A stretch of DNA of 64,000 nt from assembly GCA_022768375.1 (NCBI GenBank), contig JALEMG010000010.1, forward strand, positions 1-64,000, given 5' to 3'. Each line of letters starts with the position of its first letter. Within the stretch, counting starts at the first letter, position 1. The position numbers and the translations under genes were made by a program. Shown piece after piece: positions 26,152-35,810 of the stretch. The notes beneath the pieces were generated by a model, which saw nothing but the letters and a program-made list of their open reading frames with translations, was not told the DNA's origin and did not search any database. The DNA is from Lentisphaeria bacterium (GTDB lineage Bacteria > Verrucomicrobiota > Lentisphaeria > Victivallales > Victivallaceae).

Positions 26152-27195
26152 TTGAAAAATCTGCTGGGATTTTCCGCCGCCGGTGAAGTCACCGGGGAAT
26201 CCATTCTGTTCCGGCGCGGCGAACCGGGAATGCTGTTGTGCGCTCCGGAGCGCATTCTCCGGGTCTATTCGCCGCTGACCGGGGAGGTTTTCACCCCCGG
26301 TTGCGATTACGAGTGGGAACCGGGGCGGCGGACGGTGTTCCGGCCCGCCGGGTCCCGGATGCCGGAGGCGGAGTGGGTGATGACCCCGCCCGGCACGCCC
26401 GGGGTGGTCGTCTATCCCGGGAAAAACTGCACGGTCATGCCCCGCGGCCGCAACGGGATGCTGATCCGGCTCGGCCCGCCGAACTGGTACGCGTCGCACC
26501 GGGTGGAGGTGGATTACCTCACCCGGGAGGCGCTGCCGTCCCTGCCGGAACCGGCCCGCCGTCCGGAGCGGTTCATCGCCAAACTCCGCCGTCGGGAAAA
26601 GGTCGTCGTTTCCGTGGTGGGCGACAGCATCACCGTCGGCTGGAATTCCACCGCCGTGGTTCAGTGTCCGCCTTTCGCTCCGCCGTACATCGAGCGGACG
26701 GTCGCGGACCTGCGGGAGAGTTTCGGCGGCGAAATCGTTCTGCACAACCACGCGATCAGCGGGACCGGGACCGCCAAGGCGATGGAACTGCGCGACCGGT
26801 GGGGCGCGGACCACGCCGATCTGCTGGTCATCGCCTACGGAATGAACGATCTGTCCAGTCGCCAACCGGCGGAGTACGCCCGGATGATCACGGAGATCAT
26901 TCAGGCGAAAAAGGCGCTGGACCCGGAGTCGGAGATATTGCTGGTAGCCTCCATGCCCCGCAATCCGGACTGGGAACCGGAACTTTACATTCCCCACGGG
27001 GAATACGCCGGAGTCCTGCACGGCATCGCCGCGGCGCGGGAGGATACTTCCGTGGCCGATGTGCATGCCCTGTGGTGCGCGATCCAGGCGCGCAAGAGTT
27101 ACTACGACCTGACCGGCAACGGGGTCAACCACGCCAACGACTACGGGCACCGCATCTACGCCGCCGCAGTGCGCAACTGCTTCCCGGAGAAGTGA
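26152..27195 (+). CDS. SGNH hydrolase with N-terminal beta domain
   Basis: The 347-residue protein has an N-terminal domain of about 140 residues (SILFRRGEPGMLLCAPERIL...YEWEPGRRTVFRP) followed by an SGNH domain: VVGDSITVGWN (Ser159), HNHAISGTG, YGMNDLS and NHANDYGH. The two-domain layout resembles SGNH acetyl-esterases acting on plant or host glycans. Start choice: AAAGGAGG (26135-26142) abuts an ATG at 26143 with no spacing but sits nine bases before an in-frame TTG at 26152, so the TTG is preferred. No signal peptide is visible. Confidence 0.8.
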   Translation: MKNLLGFSAAGEVTGESILFRRGEPGMLLCAPERILRVYSPLTGEVFTPGCDYEWEPGRRTVFRPAGSRMPEAEWVMTPPGTPGVVVYPGKNCTVMPRGRNGMLIRLGPPNWYASHRVEVDYLTREALPSLPEPARRPERFIAKLRRREKVVVSVVGDSITVGWNSTAVVQCPPFAPPYIERTVADLRESFGGEIVLHNHAISGTGTAKAMELRDRWGADHADLLVIAYGMNDLSSRQPAEYARMITEIIQAKKALDPESEILLVASMPRNPDWEPELYIPHGEYAGVLHGIAAAREDTSVADVHALWCAIQARKSYYDLTGNGVNHANDYGHRIYAAAVRNCFPEK

Positions 27196-27202
27196 CGGAA
27201 GG

Positions 27203-28273
27203 TCAGGCGGCGCAGAGTTTGAGCGTCAACTGCTCCAGCAGGATGCGGGGGTCTCCGCCGCCGGAGACGAGGGCGCGCCCGGTGTCGCGGATCAGCGTCA
27301 GTTTGGCCGCGATGGACGCCCCGGAGAACCGGCAGGCGCTTTCGCACATTTTATAGGCCCGGAAGGGGTGGACTTTCAGCAGCGGATTGTCCGGGTACCG
27401 GGCCCGCGTACTTTCGTCCAGATGGTCGAACGTGGCGGGGCGGGCGTTGCGCACCCCCAACTCCTGCATGGCCATGCGGACGCTCAGGTGCCGCTGGTAA
27501 CTGTTGGCCAGCAGGGAAAGCAGTTTGATCTCCAGTCCCGGCTCGCTCCGGGAGGTAAGTTGGGACAACCCGGCCAGCGCCGCCGCCCGGTCGCCGTTCT
27601 GGACCGCTTCCGTGTACTCCCAGATCACCGCCTCGGCGGTGCGGCTGACGATGGCGCGGCAGTCCGCGAGGGTGATTTCCGGGGCGTTCCCGACGTAGCA
27701 GAGCAGTTTTTCCAGTTCGCTTGCCAGCGTGCCGGAATCGCCGCCGATGACCTCGGTCAGATACTGCGCGGCGTCGCCGGCGAGGCGTTTGCCGCCGGTG
27801 CGGGCGAATTCCGCCAGCACCCCCCGGCGGCTTTCCGCGAAGTTCCGGTCGGAACTGCGGGCCGCGGCGAGAATTTCCGCGTGCGCGCCGTTTTTGATCC
27901 AGTTTTTGAACACGGTCTTGCGCTTGTCCAGCCCGGGACCGTCGATGAGGACGGAAACCTCCTCCGGCAGCGGCGCGGCCAGCAGTTCCGCGATCTCCAC
28001 GGCTCCGCGTTTGCTCCCGCTGAAGTAATCCAGGTCCGGGTGGTGGCGCAGCCATACCACCTTGCACGGACTTAAGAAGGGCGGCGTGCGCACCGCGTCG
28101 ATGAAGCGGGCGGCCATGTCGTCGGGTTTCAGTTCCGGCTGGTCGCAGGGGATCACCTCGGCGCATTCGGCGTTTTCCGGTTCGTCCTCCCCGGTCAGCA
28201 TGGCGGCGGTCTCCCGCGCCCGCTGTTTCCGGGCGAAATCGTCGTCGCCGGAGATCAGGTAGATCGCGCCCAT
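27203..28273 (-). CDS. holA: DNA polymerase III subunit delta
   Basis: The 356-residue protein matches the clamp-loader delta family. It opens with IYLISGDDDFARKQRARE, contains VVWLRH, VSVLIDGPGLDKRK, AQYLTEVIGGDSGTLASELEKL and AVIWEYTEAVQNGDRAAAL, and ends with a helical collar domain. Delta opens the sliding clamp. It begins three bases after the stop of the upstream citramalate/isopropylmalate synthase gene, probably in the same operon, and converges on the SGNH gene. Confidence 0.9.
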   Translation of the reverse strand: MGAIYLISGDDDFARKQRARETAAMLTGEDEPENAECAEVIPCDQPELKPDDMAARFIDAVRTPPFLSPCKVVWLRHHPDLDYFSGSKRGAVEIAELLAAPLPEEVSVLIDGPGLDKRKTVFKNWIKNGAHAEILAAARSSDRNFAESRRGVLAEFARTGGKRLAGDAAQYLTEVIGGDSGTLASELEKLLCYVGNAPEITLADCRAIVSRTAEAVIWEYTEAVQNGDRAAALAGLSQLTSRSEPGLEIKLLSLLANSYQRHLSVRMAMQELGVRNARPATFDHLDESTRARYPDNPLLKVHPFRAYKMCESACRFSGASIAAKLTLIRDTGRALVSGGGDPRILLEQLTLKLCAA

Positions 28274-28276
28274 GGG

Positions 28277-29806
28277 TCATTGCACCATCAGATTGAGCAT
28301 TTTCTCCGTGGCGGCCACGGCGGCCAGCAACTGGTCGGAATCCACCCCGGCGGTCACATACTCCTTGCCGTTGCAACTCCACGAGATCGTGGTTTCCACC
28401 AGCGCGTCGGTCCGGCCCCCGGGGGGAATGCGTTCCTGATAGTCCACAAGTTTCGGCATGGTCAGCCCGAACTCCCGGAGGCATTTTTTCAGCGCCTTGA
28501 CGAAGGCGTCGTATCCACCGTCGCCCCGGGCTTTGGCTTCGGTCCGGCGGCCGTTGAATTCGATCTCCACCCGGGATTTCGCCACGCCGTGCAGTTTGGT
28601 GTCGAAGTCGGCCGCGGTGATCCGCAGGACCTTGTTGAGCGGAGTTTTCTTCACCCCGGACACGATGTAGGGCAGATCGGCGGCGGAGACGGCTTTTTTC
28701 TTGTCGCCGAGACGGACGATCTCCGCCAGCAGGTGCTGTTTCTGTTCCCCGGTCAGTCCGGCGTCCAGTCCCATCTCCTCCAGATTGCGTTCGATGGAGG
28801 CCAGACCCGCCAGTTTGCCCAGCGCGTAATCCCGGCGGCGGCCGAACCGCTCCGGGCGGAGTTGATTCATGTAAAGTTCGCCCTTGCGGTCGCCGTCGGC
28901 GTGGACGCCGCAGGTCTGGGTGTAGACGTCGCTGCCCACCACGGGCATATTCCACGGACAGCGTTTGCCGGAAATCGCCTGAATGAACATGGAAGCGTGC
29001 TGCAGTTCCTTCTCCGCCACTTTGGTCCGGCGGTCGGTGAAGTCATGCACCGCCACCACCAGTTGCGCCAGCGGCTGGTTCCCGGCGCGTTCGCCGAGGC
29101 CGTTGATGGTGGTGTGGACCCCCGCCGCGCCGGCGCGCACCGCGGCCAGGCTGTTGGCCGTCACCATGCCGTAATCGTTGTGTCCGTGAAAGTCGAAGTG
29201 CGTCTCCGGGAACGCCGCCAGCATCCACTCCATGTACCGCGCGGTGTCCGCCGGCTGGAGGATGCCGAGCGTGTCCGCCAGCATCACCCGGCGGACCGGA
29301 TGCTGCAGAACGCTTTTCAACAGTTCGCAGAGGTAGGGGAAATCGTGCTTCACTCCGGAGGACCACGCCTCCAGATAGAGGTTGACGGTCATGCCGGATT
29401 CGACGGCGGCGGCCACCTCCCGGGTCACGTCGTCGATGTGTTTCCGGGGGGATTTGTGCAGTTGGAGTTGACAGTGCTCCGGCGAACCTTTGGCCAGAAA
29501 GTTGATGACCCGTCCGCCGCACTCCCGCACCCACTGCGCGGACTTGCCGCCGTCGATGAAACCGAGGACCTCCAGCCGGTCGGCGAAACCGTGCGGCTCC
29601 GCCCAGTTGACGATCTCCCGCACCGCGCCGGCTTCTCCGGCGGAGACTCCGGCGCTGGCGATCTCCAGCCGGTCGACGTGAAGCCGGGAGAGCAGCATCC
29701 GGACGACGTCCAGTTTTTCCTGCGGGGAAAAACTCACGCCCGGCGTCTGCTCCCCGTCCCGCAGTGTGGTATCGAGGATCTCTACATGGGAATTGTTTTT
29801 CATCAT
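28277..29806 (-). CDS. Citramalate/2-isopropylmalate synthase family protein
   Basis: The 509-residue protein has the DRE-TIM metallolyase signature ILDTTLRDGEQTPGVSF, the second motif FHGHNDYGMVTANSLAA, GLGERAGNQPLAQL and a LeuA-type C-terminal regulatory domain (VEIEFNGRRTEAKARGDGGYD). It condenses acetyl-CoA with a 2-keto acid, giving citramalate or 2-isopropylmalate in branched-chain amino acid synthesis. Sequence does not decide between the two. The start is an ATGATG with no Shine-Dalgarno; the -10 element ends only six bases upstream, so the mRNA is predicted to be leaderless. holA follows. Confidence 0.85.
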   Translation of the reverse strand: MMKNNSHVEILDTTLRDGEQTPGVSFSPQEKLDVVRMLLSRLHVDRLEIASAGVSAGEAGAVREIVNWAEPHGFADRLEVLGFIDGGKSAQWVRECGGRVINFLAKGSPEHCQLQLHKSPRKHIDDVTREVAAAVESGMTVNLYLEAWSSGVKHDFPYLCELLKSVLQHPVRRVMLADTLGILQPADTARYMEWMLAAFPETHFDFHGHNDYGMVTANSLAAVRAGAAGVHTTINGLGERAGNQPLAQLVVAVHDFTDRRTKVAEKELQHASMFIQAISGKRCPWNMPVVGSDVYTQTCGVHADGDRKGELYMNQLRPERFGRRRDYALGKLAGLASIERNLEEMGLDAGLTGEQKQHLLAEIVRLGDKKKAVSAADLPYIVSGVKKTPLNKVLRITAADFDTKLHGVAKSRVEIEFNGRRTEAKARGDGGYDAFVKALKKCLREFGLTMPKLVDYQERIPPGGRTDALVETTISWSCNGKEYVTAGVDSDQLLAAVAATEKMLNLMVQ

Positions 29807-29812
29807 GAAGAT

Positions 29813-29841
29813 AATATACGGTCACCCCGGGGATTTTTCAA
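29813..29841 (-). promoter_or_regulatory. Promoter of the citramalate/isopropylmalate synthase, predicted leaderless
   Basis: On the minus strand TTGAAA (complement of 29836-29841) is followed after 17 bp by TATATT (complement of 29813-29818), then ATCTTC and ATGATG. A start 7 nt after the -10 coincides with the A of the first ATG. The spacer includes CCCCGGGG. Confidence 0.6.
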
Positions 29842-29931
29842 TCGCCGGGGACGGACTGCGGCGCATTTTCCGGAAAATTCCCTTCCCGCGGGCGCGGACC
29901 GTCCTCGGGATGAAGCGGTTCGCCCCGGGGC

Positions 29932-30537
29932 CTACTGATTTGCGAGGGATTTCTTTTTGGCGATCTTGCTCCGGGCCACGGCACTGGTCTCCATGTCTCC
30001 CAACTGGATGCGGATGCGGCGGATGTTTTCCCGGCACTCCGGGATCTTGACCTTTTCAAAGAGGTTGACCCGCTGGCTGGTGGTGGTCAGTTCCGCCAGC
30101 AGCAACTGGTACTGCCGCTCCAGAATCTTGCCCTCCGCCCGGAGCGAGAGCGACTCCTTGAGCGCCGCCACGCAGTCGTCGGTGTGCCACGGAGTGGTCA
30201 GCAGATCCCACCGGACGGGGGCGAACTTCACCCCCTCGAAGACGGGAATGGTGATTCCCGCGATATTGGTGACGGAAGTGACGATGGATTCCACCCGGAC
30301 CAGCGCGGTGAACCGCTCCGCCTCCTCCGGGACGCTGAAAAAAATCAGTACCCCGGCCAGATTCTCCAGCGCGGCCCGCCGCGCCTGTCGGTTCGCGGTG
30401 AGTTTTTCCAGACTTTGCCGCACCTCCTGCTGAAGTTGCTGTTTTTTCAACTGAAGCGTCGGCAGGAACCGCAGAAACTGCTTCAGCGCGTCCTGCTGGT
30501 GCTTCTGTTCGGTTTTGGTATACTTGATCTTGGCCAT
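29932..30537 (-). CDS. atpD: V-type ATP synthase subunit D
   Basis: The 201-residue protein forms the central rotor stalk of V1. It opens KIKYTKTEQKHQQDALKQFLRFLPTLQLKKQQLQQEV, a long coiled coil, and has a matching C-terminal helix (RVNLFEKVKIPECRENIRRIRIQLGDMETSAVARSKIAKKK). It overlaps subunit B by one base and is the last gene of the operon; subunits I and K, which commonly follow it, are absent here. Confidence 0.93.
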   Translation of the reverse strand: MAKIKYTKTEQKHQQDALKQFLRFLPTLQLKKQQLQQEVRQSLEKLTANRQARRAALENLAGVLIFFSVPEEAERFTALVRVESIVTSVTNIAGITIPVFEGVKFAPVRWDLLTTPWHTDDCVAALKESLSLRAEGKILERQYQLLLAELTTTSQRVNLFEKVKIPECRENIRRIRIQLGDMETSAVARSKIAKKKSLANQ

Positions 30538-31829
30538 TATTTTTTCCAGTACTGGTCGATGAGGTCGGTTTTGATGCCGACTTCATTGCGGTCGAAGCAG
30601 TCGGAGAGGATTTCCCAGCCCAGGTCCAGCGCGTCCTCCAGCGGGATGTTGACCGAAAGGTCCATCATCTCCGTCTCGAACCGCTTGCCGTACTTGAGCA
30701 GTTTTTCGTCCCACGCCGACATGCGGAAGCCCATGGACTGCTTCTCCAGCGTGCCGCGGTAGTCGGAAAAGAGCCGGATCATGGCGTCCATGATGGCCCG
30801 GTGATCGGAACGGGTGCGGCCGTTGACCTGCTGCTTGAGCCGGGAGAGGGAGCCGAACGGCTCGATGCGGCCGTTTTTCAGATAGAACTGTCCTTCGGTG
30901 ATGTAGCCGGTGTTGTCCGGCACCGGGTGGGTCACGTCGTCTCCGGGCATGGTGGTCACCGCCAGAATGGTGATGCTGCCCGCGCCGTCGAAGTCCACCG
31001 CCTTTTCATACCGTCCGGCCAACTGGCTGTAGAGGTCGCCCGGGTAGCCCCGGGTGGCGGGGATCTGTTCCATCGTGACGGCGATCTCCTTGAGCGCGTC
31101 GGCGAAGTTGGTCATGTCGGTGAGCAGGACCAGCACCCGTTTGCCCTTGAGCGCGTAGGATTCGGCCACGGCCAGCGACATGTCCGGCACCAGCAGACAC
31201 TCCACCACCGGGTCGGCGGCGGTGTGAATGAACATCACGGTGCGGCCCAGCGCTCCGTGCTCGTCCAGCGTCCGCTTGAAAATGAGGTAATCGTCGTATT
31301 TCAGCCCCATGCCGCCGAGGACGATCACGTCCACCTCGGCCTGCAGCGCGATGCGGGCGAGCAGTTCGTTGTAGGGCTCGCCCGCCACGGAGAAGATCGG
31401 CAGTTTCTGGGATTCCACCAGCGTGTTGAATACGTCGATCATCGGGATGTTGGTCCGGATCATATTCCGGGGAATGATCCGCTTGGCGGGGTTGACCGAC
31501 GGCGTTCCGATGGGGGTGGGATCGTCGTCCACCGCGGGCTTGCCGTCCCGGGGCAGGCCCCGGCCGTTGAACACCCTGCCCAGCAGGGCGTCGGAGCCGG
31601 ACACGGTCATCTCCCGGCCCAGAAAGCGGATCTGGTCGCCGGTGCTGATGCCCCGGCTGCCGGCGAACACCTGCAGAGAGACCTCCTTGCCGTCCAGCCG
31701 GATGACCTGCGCCAGGGAGGTGCCGCGGGCGGAGGTGACTTCCGCCAGTTCGTTGTAACCGGCGCCTTCGGCCTCGACGGTGATGACGTTGCCGGAGATC
31801 CGGATGATCTTGTGGTATACCTTACGCAT
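30537..31829 (-). CDS. atpB: V-type ATP synthase subunit B
   Basis: The 430-residue non-catalytic subunit shows [63 protein letters not shown] and the [18 protein letters not shown] stretch. Its phosphate-loop position holds [15 protein letters not shown], the degenerate form of V-type B subunits. [17 protein letters not shown] and [16 protein letters not shown] follow. It is in the ATPase head and shares 8 bases with subunit A. Confidence 0.95.
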   Translation of the reverse strand: MRKVYHKIIRISGNVITVEAEGAGYNELAEVTSARGTSLAQVIRLDGKEVSLQVFAGSRGISTGDQIRFLGREMTVSGSDALLGRVFNGRGLPRDGKPAVDDDPTPIGTPSVNPAKRIIPRNMIRTNIPMIDVFNTLVESQKLPIFSVAGEPYNELLARIALQAEVDVIVLGGMGLKYDDYLIFKRTLDEHGALGRTVMFIHTAADPVVECLLVPDMSLAVAESYALKGKRVLVLLTDMTNFADALKEIAVTMEQIPATRGYPGDLYSQLAGRYEKAVDFDGAGSITILAVTTMPGDDVTHPVPDNTGYITEGQFYLKNGRIEPFGSLSRLKQQVNGRTRSDHRAIMDAMIRLFSDYRGTLEKQSMGFRMSAWDEKLLKYGKRFETEMMDLSVNIPLEDALDLGWEILSDCFDRNEVGIKTDLIDQYWKK

Positions 31830-33564
31830 GGTGTTTGCTCTCCTCGGCGATTTTATCGTTGATCTTCCGGCTCAGCGCGGTGTATTCCGCCGTGTCCAGC
31901 GCCAGATAGTTGCGGTCGGTGAAAAGTTGGCGGAGTTCCAGAAAGAACCGGCGCGCCGTCTCCTTGTCCGGAAACTCGAATTCGTGTTTCAGCACGCCGC
32001 TCACATCGGCGAACATCCGCTTCTGCCGCGCGGCGTCGGTGGCGCCGTCCACGGCGTCGAAGGTGTTCTGCTGCAGATAAGTGTAGTCCAGAAACTCGCT
32101 TTTGAGGTAGACGATGAAGTCCTCGATGGCGGTGCCCTCCTCGCCGATGACCTTCATCATCTGGCTGACCTCCGCGCCGCGCCGGAGGATGGACCGGGCG
32201 AAATCCAGATCGTCCTGATCGACCACGCTGGCGTATTTGCTCCAACTGTCCAGCGGGTGAATGGCCGGATAGCGGCGGGCGTCGGAGCGTTCCCGGGAAA
32301 GACCGAGAAAGGCTCCGACCACTTTCAGCGTCGCCTGCGTCACCGGTTCCTCGAAGTTGCCTCCGGCGGGGGAAACCGAACCGCCGATGGTCACCGAACC
32401 GGTTTCGCCGGTGCGGAGCCGGACCAGTCCGGCCCGTTCGTAGAACCCGGCGATCCGCGACTCCAGATAGGCCGGGAACGCCTCCTCCCCGGGGATCTCC
32501 TCCAGACGCCCGGACATCTCCCGCAGCGCCTGCGCCCAGCGGCTGGTGGAGTCGGCCAGCAACAGCGTGTTCAGTCCCATCTGCCGGTAGTATTCCGCCA
32601 GCGTGACGGCGGTGTAGACGCTGGCTTCCCGGGCGGAGACCGGCATGCTGCTGGTGTTGCAGATGATGATGGAACGGTCCATCAGCGACCGGCCGGTGCG
32701 CGGATCGTTGAGTTCGGGGTATTCCCGCAGGATCTCCACCACTTCCCCGGCCCGCTCGCCGCAGGCGGCGATGACCACAACGTCGGCTTCCGCGTTCTGG
32801 CTGATGGCGTGCTGGAGCACGGTTTTGCCCGCGCCGAAAGGCCCGGGCGTGCAGAACGTCCCGCCGGTGGCCACCGGAAAGAAGGTGTCGATGGTCCGCT
32901 GGCAGGTGATGAGCGTCTTCTCCGGCAGCAGTTTCTCCGCGTAGTCGGTGATGGGAATTTTCACCGGCCAGAACTGGGTCATGGTGATCTTATGGGTGTC
33001 GCCGGTGTCGTCGGCGACGACGGCCATGGTGTCATCGATGGAGTATTCCCCCGCGGCGGCGACTTCCCGAACGATATATTCGCCCTGCCAGCGCAGCGGC
33101 ACCATGATGTAATGCCGGACGGCGCCCTCCATGACGAATCCGATCCGGTCGCCGGGGCGGACCGTCGCCCCCGGTTCGGCCAGCGGCGTGAACCGCCACT
33201 TCGCCTCCCGGTCCAGCGCCCGCAGATAGACGCCGCGCTGGAGAAAGAACCCGGACTGCTCCGCCAGAAGCGGCAGGGGGTTCTGCAGTCCGTCGTAGAC
33301 CTGGGTCAGGAGGCCCGGGCCCAGTTCGATGCTGAGCAGATCGCCGGTGAACTCCACCAGGTCTCCGACCTTGAGGCCGCTGGTGCTCTCGAACACCTGC
33401 AGATCGGCGCGGTTGCCCCGGACCCGGATGACTTCGCACTTGATCCGTGCCGTGCCGACGGCGGCGTAGGCGACCTCGTTCTGCATGACCTGATGGGAAT
33501 ATTCAACGGTGATCATATTGCCGTTGACGCCGACGATCGGCTCGACGATCTTTTCCTGCTCCAT
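31822..33564 (-). CDS. atpA: V-type ATP synthase catalytic subunit A
   Basis: The 580-residue protein has the catalytic Walker A GPFGAGKT (residues 241-248) and the A-subunit non-homologous insert around residues 110-190. It also has [74 protein letters not shown] and ALHPLDSW-like [13 protein letters not shown]. It hydrolyses or makes ATP, coupled to ion flow. Start [23 protein letters not shown] is typical. Whether Na+ or H+ is moved depends on subunit K, not in the window. Confidence 0.96.
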   Translation of the reverse strand: MEQEKIVEPIVGVNGNMITVEYSHQVMQNEVAYAAVGTARIKCEVIRVRGNRADLQVFESTSGLKVGDLVEFTGDLLSIELGPGLLTQVYDGLQNPLPLLAEQSGFFLQRGVYLRALDREAKWRFTPLAEPGATVRPGDRIGFVMEGAVRHYIMVPLRWQGEYIVREVAAAGEYSIDDTMAVVADDTGDTHKITMTQFWPVKIPITDYAEKLLPEKTLITCQRTIDTFFPVATGGTFCTPGPFGAGKTVLQHAISQNAEADVVVIAACGERAGEVVEILREYPELNDPRTGRSLMDRSIIICNTSSMPVSAREASVYTAVTLAEYYRQMGLNTLLLADSTSRWAQALREMSGRLEEIPGEEAFPAYLESRIAGFYERAGLVRLRTGETGSVTIGGSVSPAGGNFEEPVTQATLKVVGAFLGLSRERSDARRYPAIHPLDSWSKYASVVDQDDLDFARSILRRGAEVSQMMKVIGEEGTAIEDFIVYLKSEFLDYTYLQQNTFDAVDGATDAARQKRMFADVSGVLKHEFEFPDKETARRFFLELRQLFTDRNYLALDTAEYTALSRKINDKIAEESKHHA

Positions 33565-33595
33565 ATTGCTGATTTCTCCTGCGGGGAATGTTGGG

Positions 33596-34099
33596 TTACG
33601 CCAGATAATCGGCGCTGAGTTTTTCCAGCGCCCGTTCGAAGTTTTCCCGGGCCCGCGTCTCGTCGCGTCCGGTGTATTTCTGCAGCATCTTCAGCCGCAT
33701 CCGATAGATGCCGAGGTGTTCCAAGTCCATTTCGTGGCCGGTTTCCAAGTCGTCCAGTTTGCGCCATAACAGCGCGTCGGTGAGCGTTTCCCTCTCCGCG
33801 GGAGCGGCGGCGGCCAGCGAACTCAAGGCGAAGTCGATCTCGCCGGCGAACTCCTCCGGCTCGGGAAACGCGCAGGCGAGATCCAGCCGTTCCGCCCGGA
33901 TCCGGGCCGAACGGAAGGCCAGATAATCGGTGAAGCGGCGCATGGCCCTCTGCCCGGGAAGTTCTCCCGCGCTCAGTCGGGCGAACGCCGTTTCGCTCAT
34001 GTTGTCCCGGGCCAGTTCGTCGAACTCCTCCGGGGTCATTCCCGGGGCGTGTCCCGGCGTCAGCGTCGGCAGTACGGCGGTGAGGTACGGATAGATCAT
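33596..34099 (-). CDS. DUF2764 V-ATPase-associated protein
   Basis: The 167-residue protein (MIYPYLTAVLPTLTPGHAPG...MTPEEFDELARDN, then ALLWRKLDDLETGHEMDLEHLGIYRMRLKML) belongs to the DUF2764 family. This family is found between subunits E and A of V-type ATPase operons in Chlamydiae, Spirochaetes and Bacteroidetes, and probably substitutes for subunit C. The ATG at 34099 overlaps the stop of subunit E (ATGA). A longer upstream extension exists but lies antisense-like inside subunit E. Confidence 0.75.
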   Translation of the reverse strand: MIYPYLTAVLPTLTPGHAPGMTPEEFDELARDNMSETAFARLSAGELPGQRAMRRFTDYLAFRSARIRAERLDLACAFPEPEEFAGEIDFALSSLAAAAPAERETLTDALLWRKLDDLETGHEMDLEHLGIYRMRLKMLQKYTGRDETRARENFERALEKLSADYLA

Positions 34100-34701
34100 C
34101 GGTCCGCCCTGAAGATCGCGGCGAGGGTTTCGCCGAGGTAGGAATCCAGAATGCCGGAGAGCGCTTCGTCGGTGAAGTCGAAGTAGCATTTGCCGCCGTC
34201 GAAGGAGACTTCCACTCCGGACGCGATGGATTTTGCCCCGAGGATCTCCGGGGCCGTTTTCAGCGAATCGGCCAGCGCCTGACGCAGTGCGGCGTCGAGG
34301 GCGGGAACGTCCCGGACCGCGGTGCGGACGGAGACCTCATTGTCCGGTCCGGCGGCAAAAGCGGCGCAGAGTTCCCGGATGATCCCGGCGGTGAATTCCG
34401 GGCTCAGCGCCCGGGCCGTGCTGTCGCCGACGGCGGCCTCCAGACGGGAACGCAGTTCGCTGCGCAACTGCAGCAGGATGTCCCGCCGGGCCTGCCGAAG
34501 GGAGGAGAGGGTTTTCTCATGGAGCGCGGCATTGGCTTTTTCGGCTTCGGCGCGGATGGCGGCGGCGGCTTTTTCGGCTTCGGCGCGGATGGCTTCGGCC
34601 TCGGCGCGGGCGGCGGCGAGGATTTTCTCCCGTTCCGCCTCGGCCTTCTGAATGCCGTCGTGGTTGATTTTTTCCAAAAGACTCTGCAGTTCCTCGGCCA
34701 T
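34096..34701 (-). CDS. atpE: V-type ATP synthase subunit E
   Basis: The 201-residue peripheral-stalk subunit has a long alanine/glutamate-rich coiled coil (AEREKILAAARAEAEAIRAE, residues about 18-60) and a C-terminal globular domain (ILGAKSIASGVEVSFDGGKC ... DFTDEALSGILDSYL). It links V1 to the membrane sector. It is the first gene of the operon and follows AGGGAAGGAAAGAGGGCC. Confidence 0.88.
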   Translation of the reverse strand: MAEELQSLLEKINHDGIQKAEAEREKILAAARAEAEAIRAEAEKAAAAIRAEAEKANAALHEKTLSSLRQARRDILLQLRSELRSRLEAAVGDSTARALSPEFTAGIIRELCAAFAAGPDNEVSVRTAVRDVPALDAALRQALADSLKTAPEILGAKSIASGVEVSFDGGKCYFDFTDEALSGILDSYLGETLAAIFRADR

Positions 34702-34770
34702 GGCCCTCTTTCCTTCCCTGATATGGCGGGTGTTCCCGGCATGTTTGATCGCAACGGACTATTGCCGTAT

Positions 34771-34799
34771 AAAATAACCCCGTTTGCCGTTTTTTTCAA
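34771..34799 (-). promoter_or_regulatory. Predicted promoter of the V-ATPase operon
   Basis: On the minus strand TTGAAA (complement of 34794-34799) is followed after 17 bp by TATTTT (complement of 34771-34776), about 70 nt before subunit E. Confidence 0.5.
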
Positions 34800-34825
34800 G
34801 TTTTCGAAAAAATTGGAACGCAAAC

Positions 34826-34854
34826 TTGTTTTCCGCCGTTCCTTCGGTTATATT
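34826..34854 (+). promoter_or_regulatory. Predicted promoter of the Nfu-like gene
   Basis: TTGTTT (34826-34831), 17 bp and TATATT (34849-34854) precede the gene at 34894 by about 35 nt of leader. It is divergent from the V-ATPase promoter. Confidence 0.6.
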
Positions 34855-34893
34855 ATCTCCTGTGAACCGGCTAACCGAAGGAGGTGACTTGTC

Positions 34894-35124
34894 ATGGATG
34901 AACTTACGCAGAAAATCACGGCCCGGCTGGAGGAACTTCGCAGTTGTCTGCAGGCGGACGGCGGCGATCTGGAGATCGTCGGCATTTCGGGCAAGCAGGT
35001 GAGTTTGCGGCTGCGCGGCGCCTGCGGCTGCTGTCCCCACGCCACCATGACCATCAAAGATGGTCTGGAACGGATTCTCCGGGAGGAGATCGATCCGGAG
35101 ATCACGCTGGAACGGGTGATGTAA
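34894..35124 (+). CDS. NifU-like (Nfu) Fe-S scaffold domain protein
   Basis: This 76-residue protein is a stand-alone NifU C-terminal domain: LRSCLQADGGDLEIVGISG, VSLRLRGACGCCPHATMTI and DGLERILREEIDPEI. The CxxC pair (C44 and C47) binds a transient Fe-S cluster that is handed to target proteins. AAGGAGGTGACTTGTC before the ATG is a strong ribosome binding site. Confidence 0.9.
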   Translation: MDELTQKITARLEELRSCLQADGGDLEIVGISGKQVSLRLRGACGCCPHATMTIKDGLERILREEIDPEITLERVM

Positions 35125-35135
35125 GTCTCGGCCCG

Positions 35136-35810
35136 GTGAAAAGGTTCGTCACCGTCGCGTTGCATCACGAGGTCCTGCCGGTCTGGGCGGAGTACCGCCG
35201 GAGCCGGAGTTCTGCACCGGAAGTCCTGACCCTGGATTTTCACACCGATGTGCTGAGTTGTCTCCGGCGGGGCGTCCCCGCGCCGGACGGCGCGGGGTGG
35301 CGCGACCCGGCGGCGGTGGAAGCGGCGGTGCGGGTCCTGCATCACGACGAACACCTCGACTGGGCGCTGCGCGGCGGATTGATCCGCCGCGCGGTCGTGG
35401 CCGCATTCGCGCCCTGTACGGTGCCGCCGGAGCATCCGGGATTGACGGTGCGCCGGTTTCCCGGAGTGCCGGAGTTGACGGAATTGCTCAACGATCCGGA
35501 ACTTTTTCGGGAGTGCGCGGCACGGGTGCTGACGGACCGGGTGCTGACGGCGGTACTGCCGGAGGGACTGCCGGAACCGGGGTTCATTCTGGACATCGAC
35601 TGCGATGTCGCGCCGTGTCGTCGGGCGCTGGAATTTGAAACGCACGAGGTTTTGGACGCGCTGATCCGCCGGGCCGGGCTGGTCACGTTGTCCCGGGAGG
35701 ACGATTGGGTCCGGGTGCTGAGGCCGCCCGGGGAGGAGTTGACCGGAGCGGAGATCGCCCGGATTTTGGAGAAATATGGAACTCATGCTGTTTCTGCGTC
35801 GGATCGCTAA
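35136..35810 (+). CDS. Possible UPF0489-family protein
   Basis: The 224-residue protein (MKRFVTVALHHEVLPVWAEYR) has TLDFHTDVLSCLRR, AVRVLHHDEHLDWALRGGLI and FILDIDCDVAPCRRAL, a set of D/H-rich strands. This resembles the UPF0489 family, which may be related to metal-dependent arginase-like hydrolases. The best start is the GTG at 35136, 11 bases after the Nfu stop, with a weak ribosome binding site. It overlaps plsC by 35 bases. The family call is tentative. Confidence 0.45.
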   Translation: MKRFVTVALHHEVLPVWAEYRRSRSSAPEVLTLDFHTDVLSCLRRGVPAPDGAGWRDPAAVEAAVRVLHHDEHLDWALRGGLIRRAVVAAFAPCTVPPEHPGLTVRRFPGVPELTELLNDPELFRECAARVLTDRVLTAVLPEGLPEPGFILDIDCDVAPCRRALEFETHEVLDALIRRAGLVTLSREDDWVRVLRPPGEELTGAEIARILEKYGTHAVSASDR

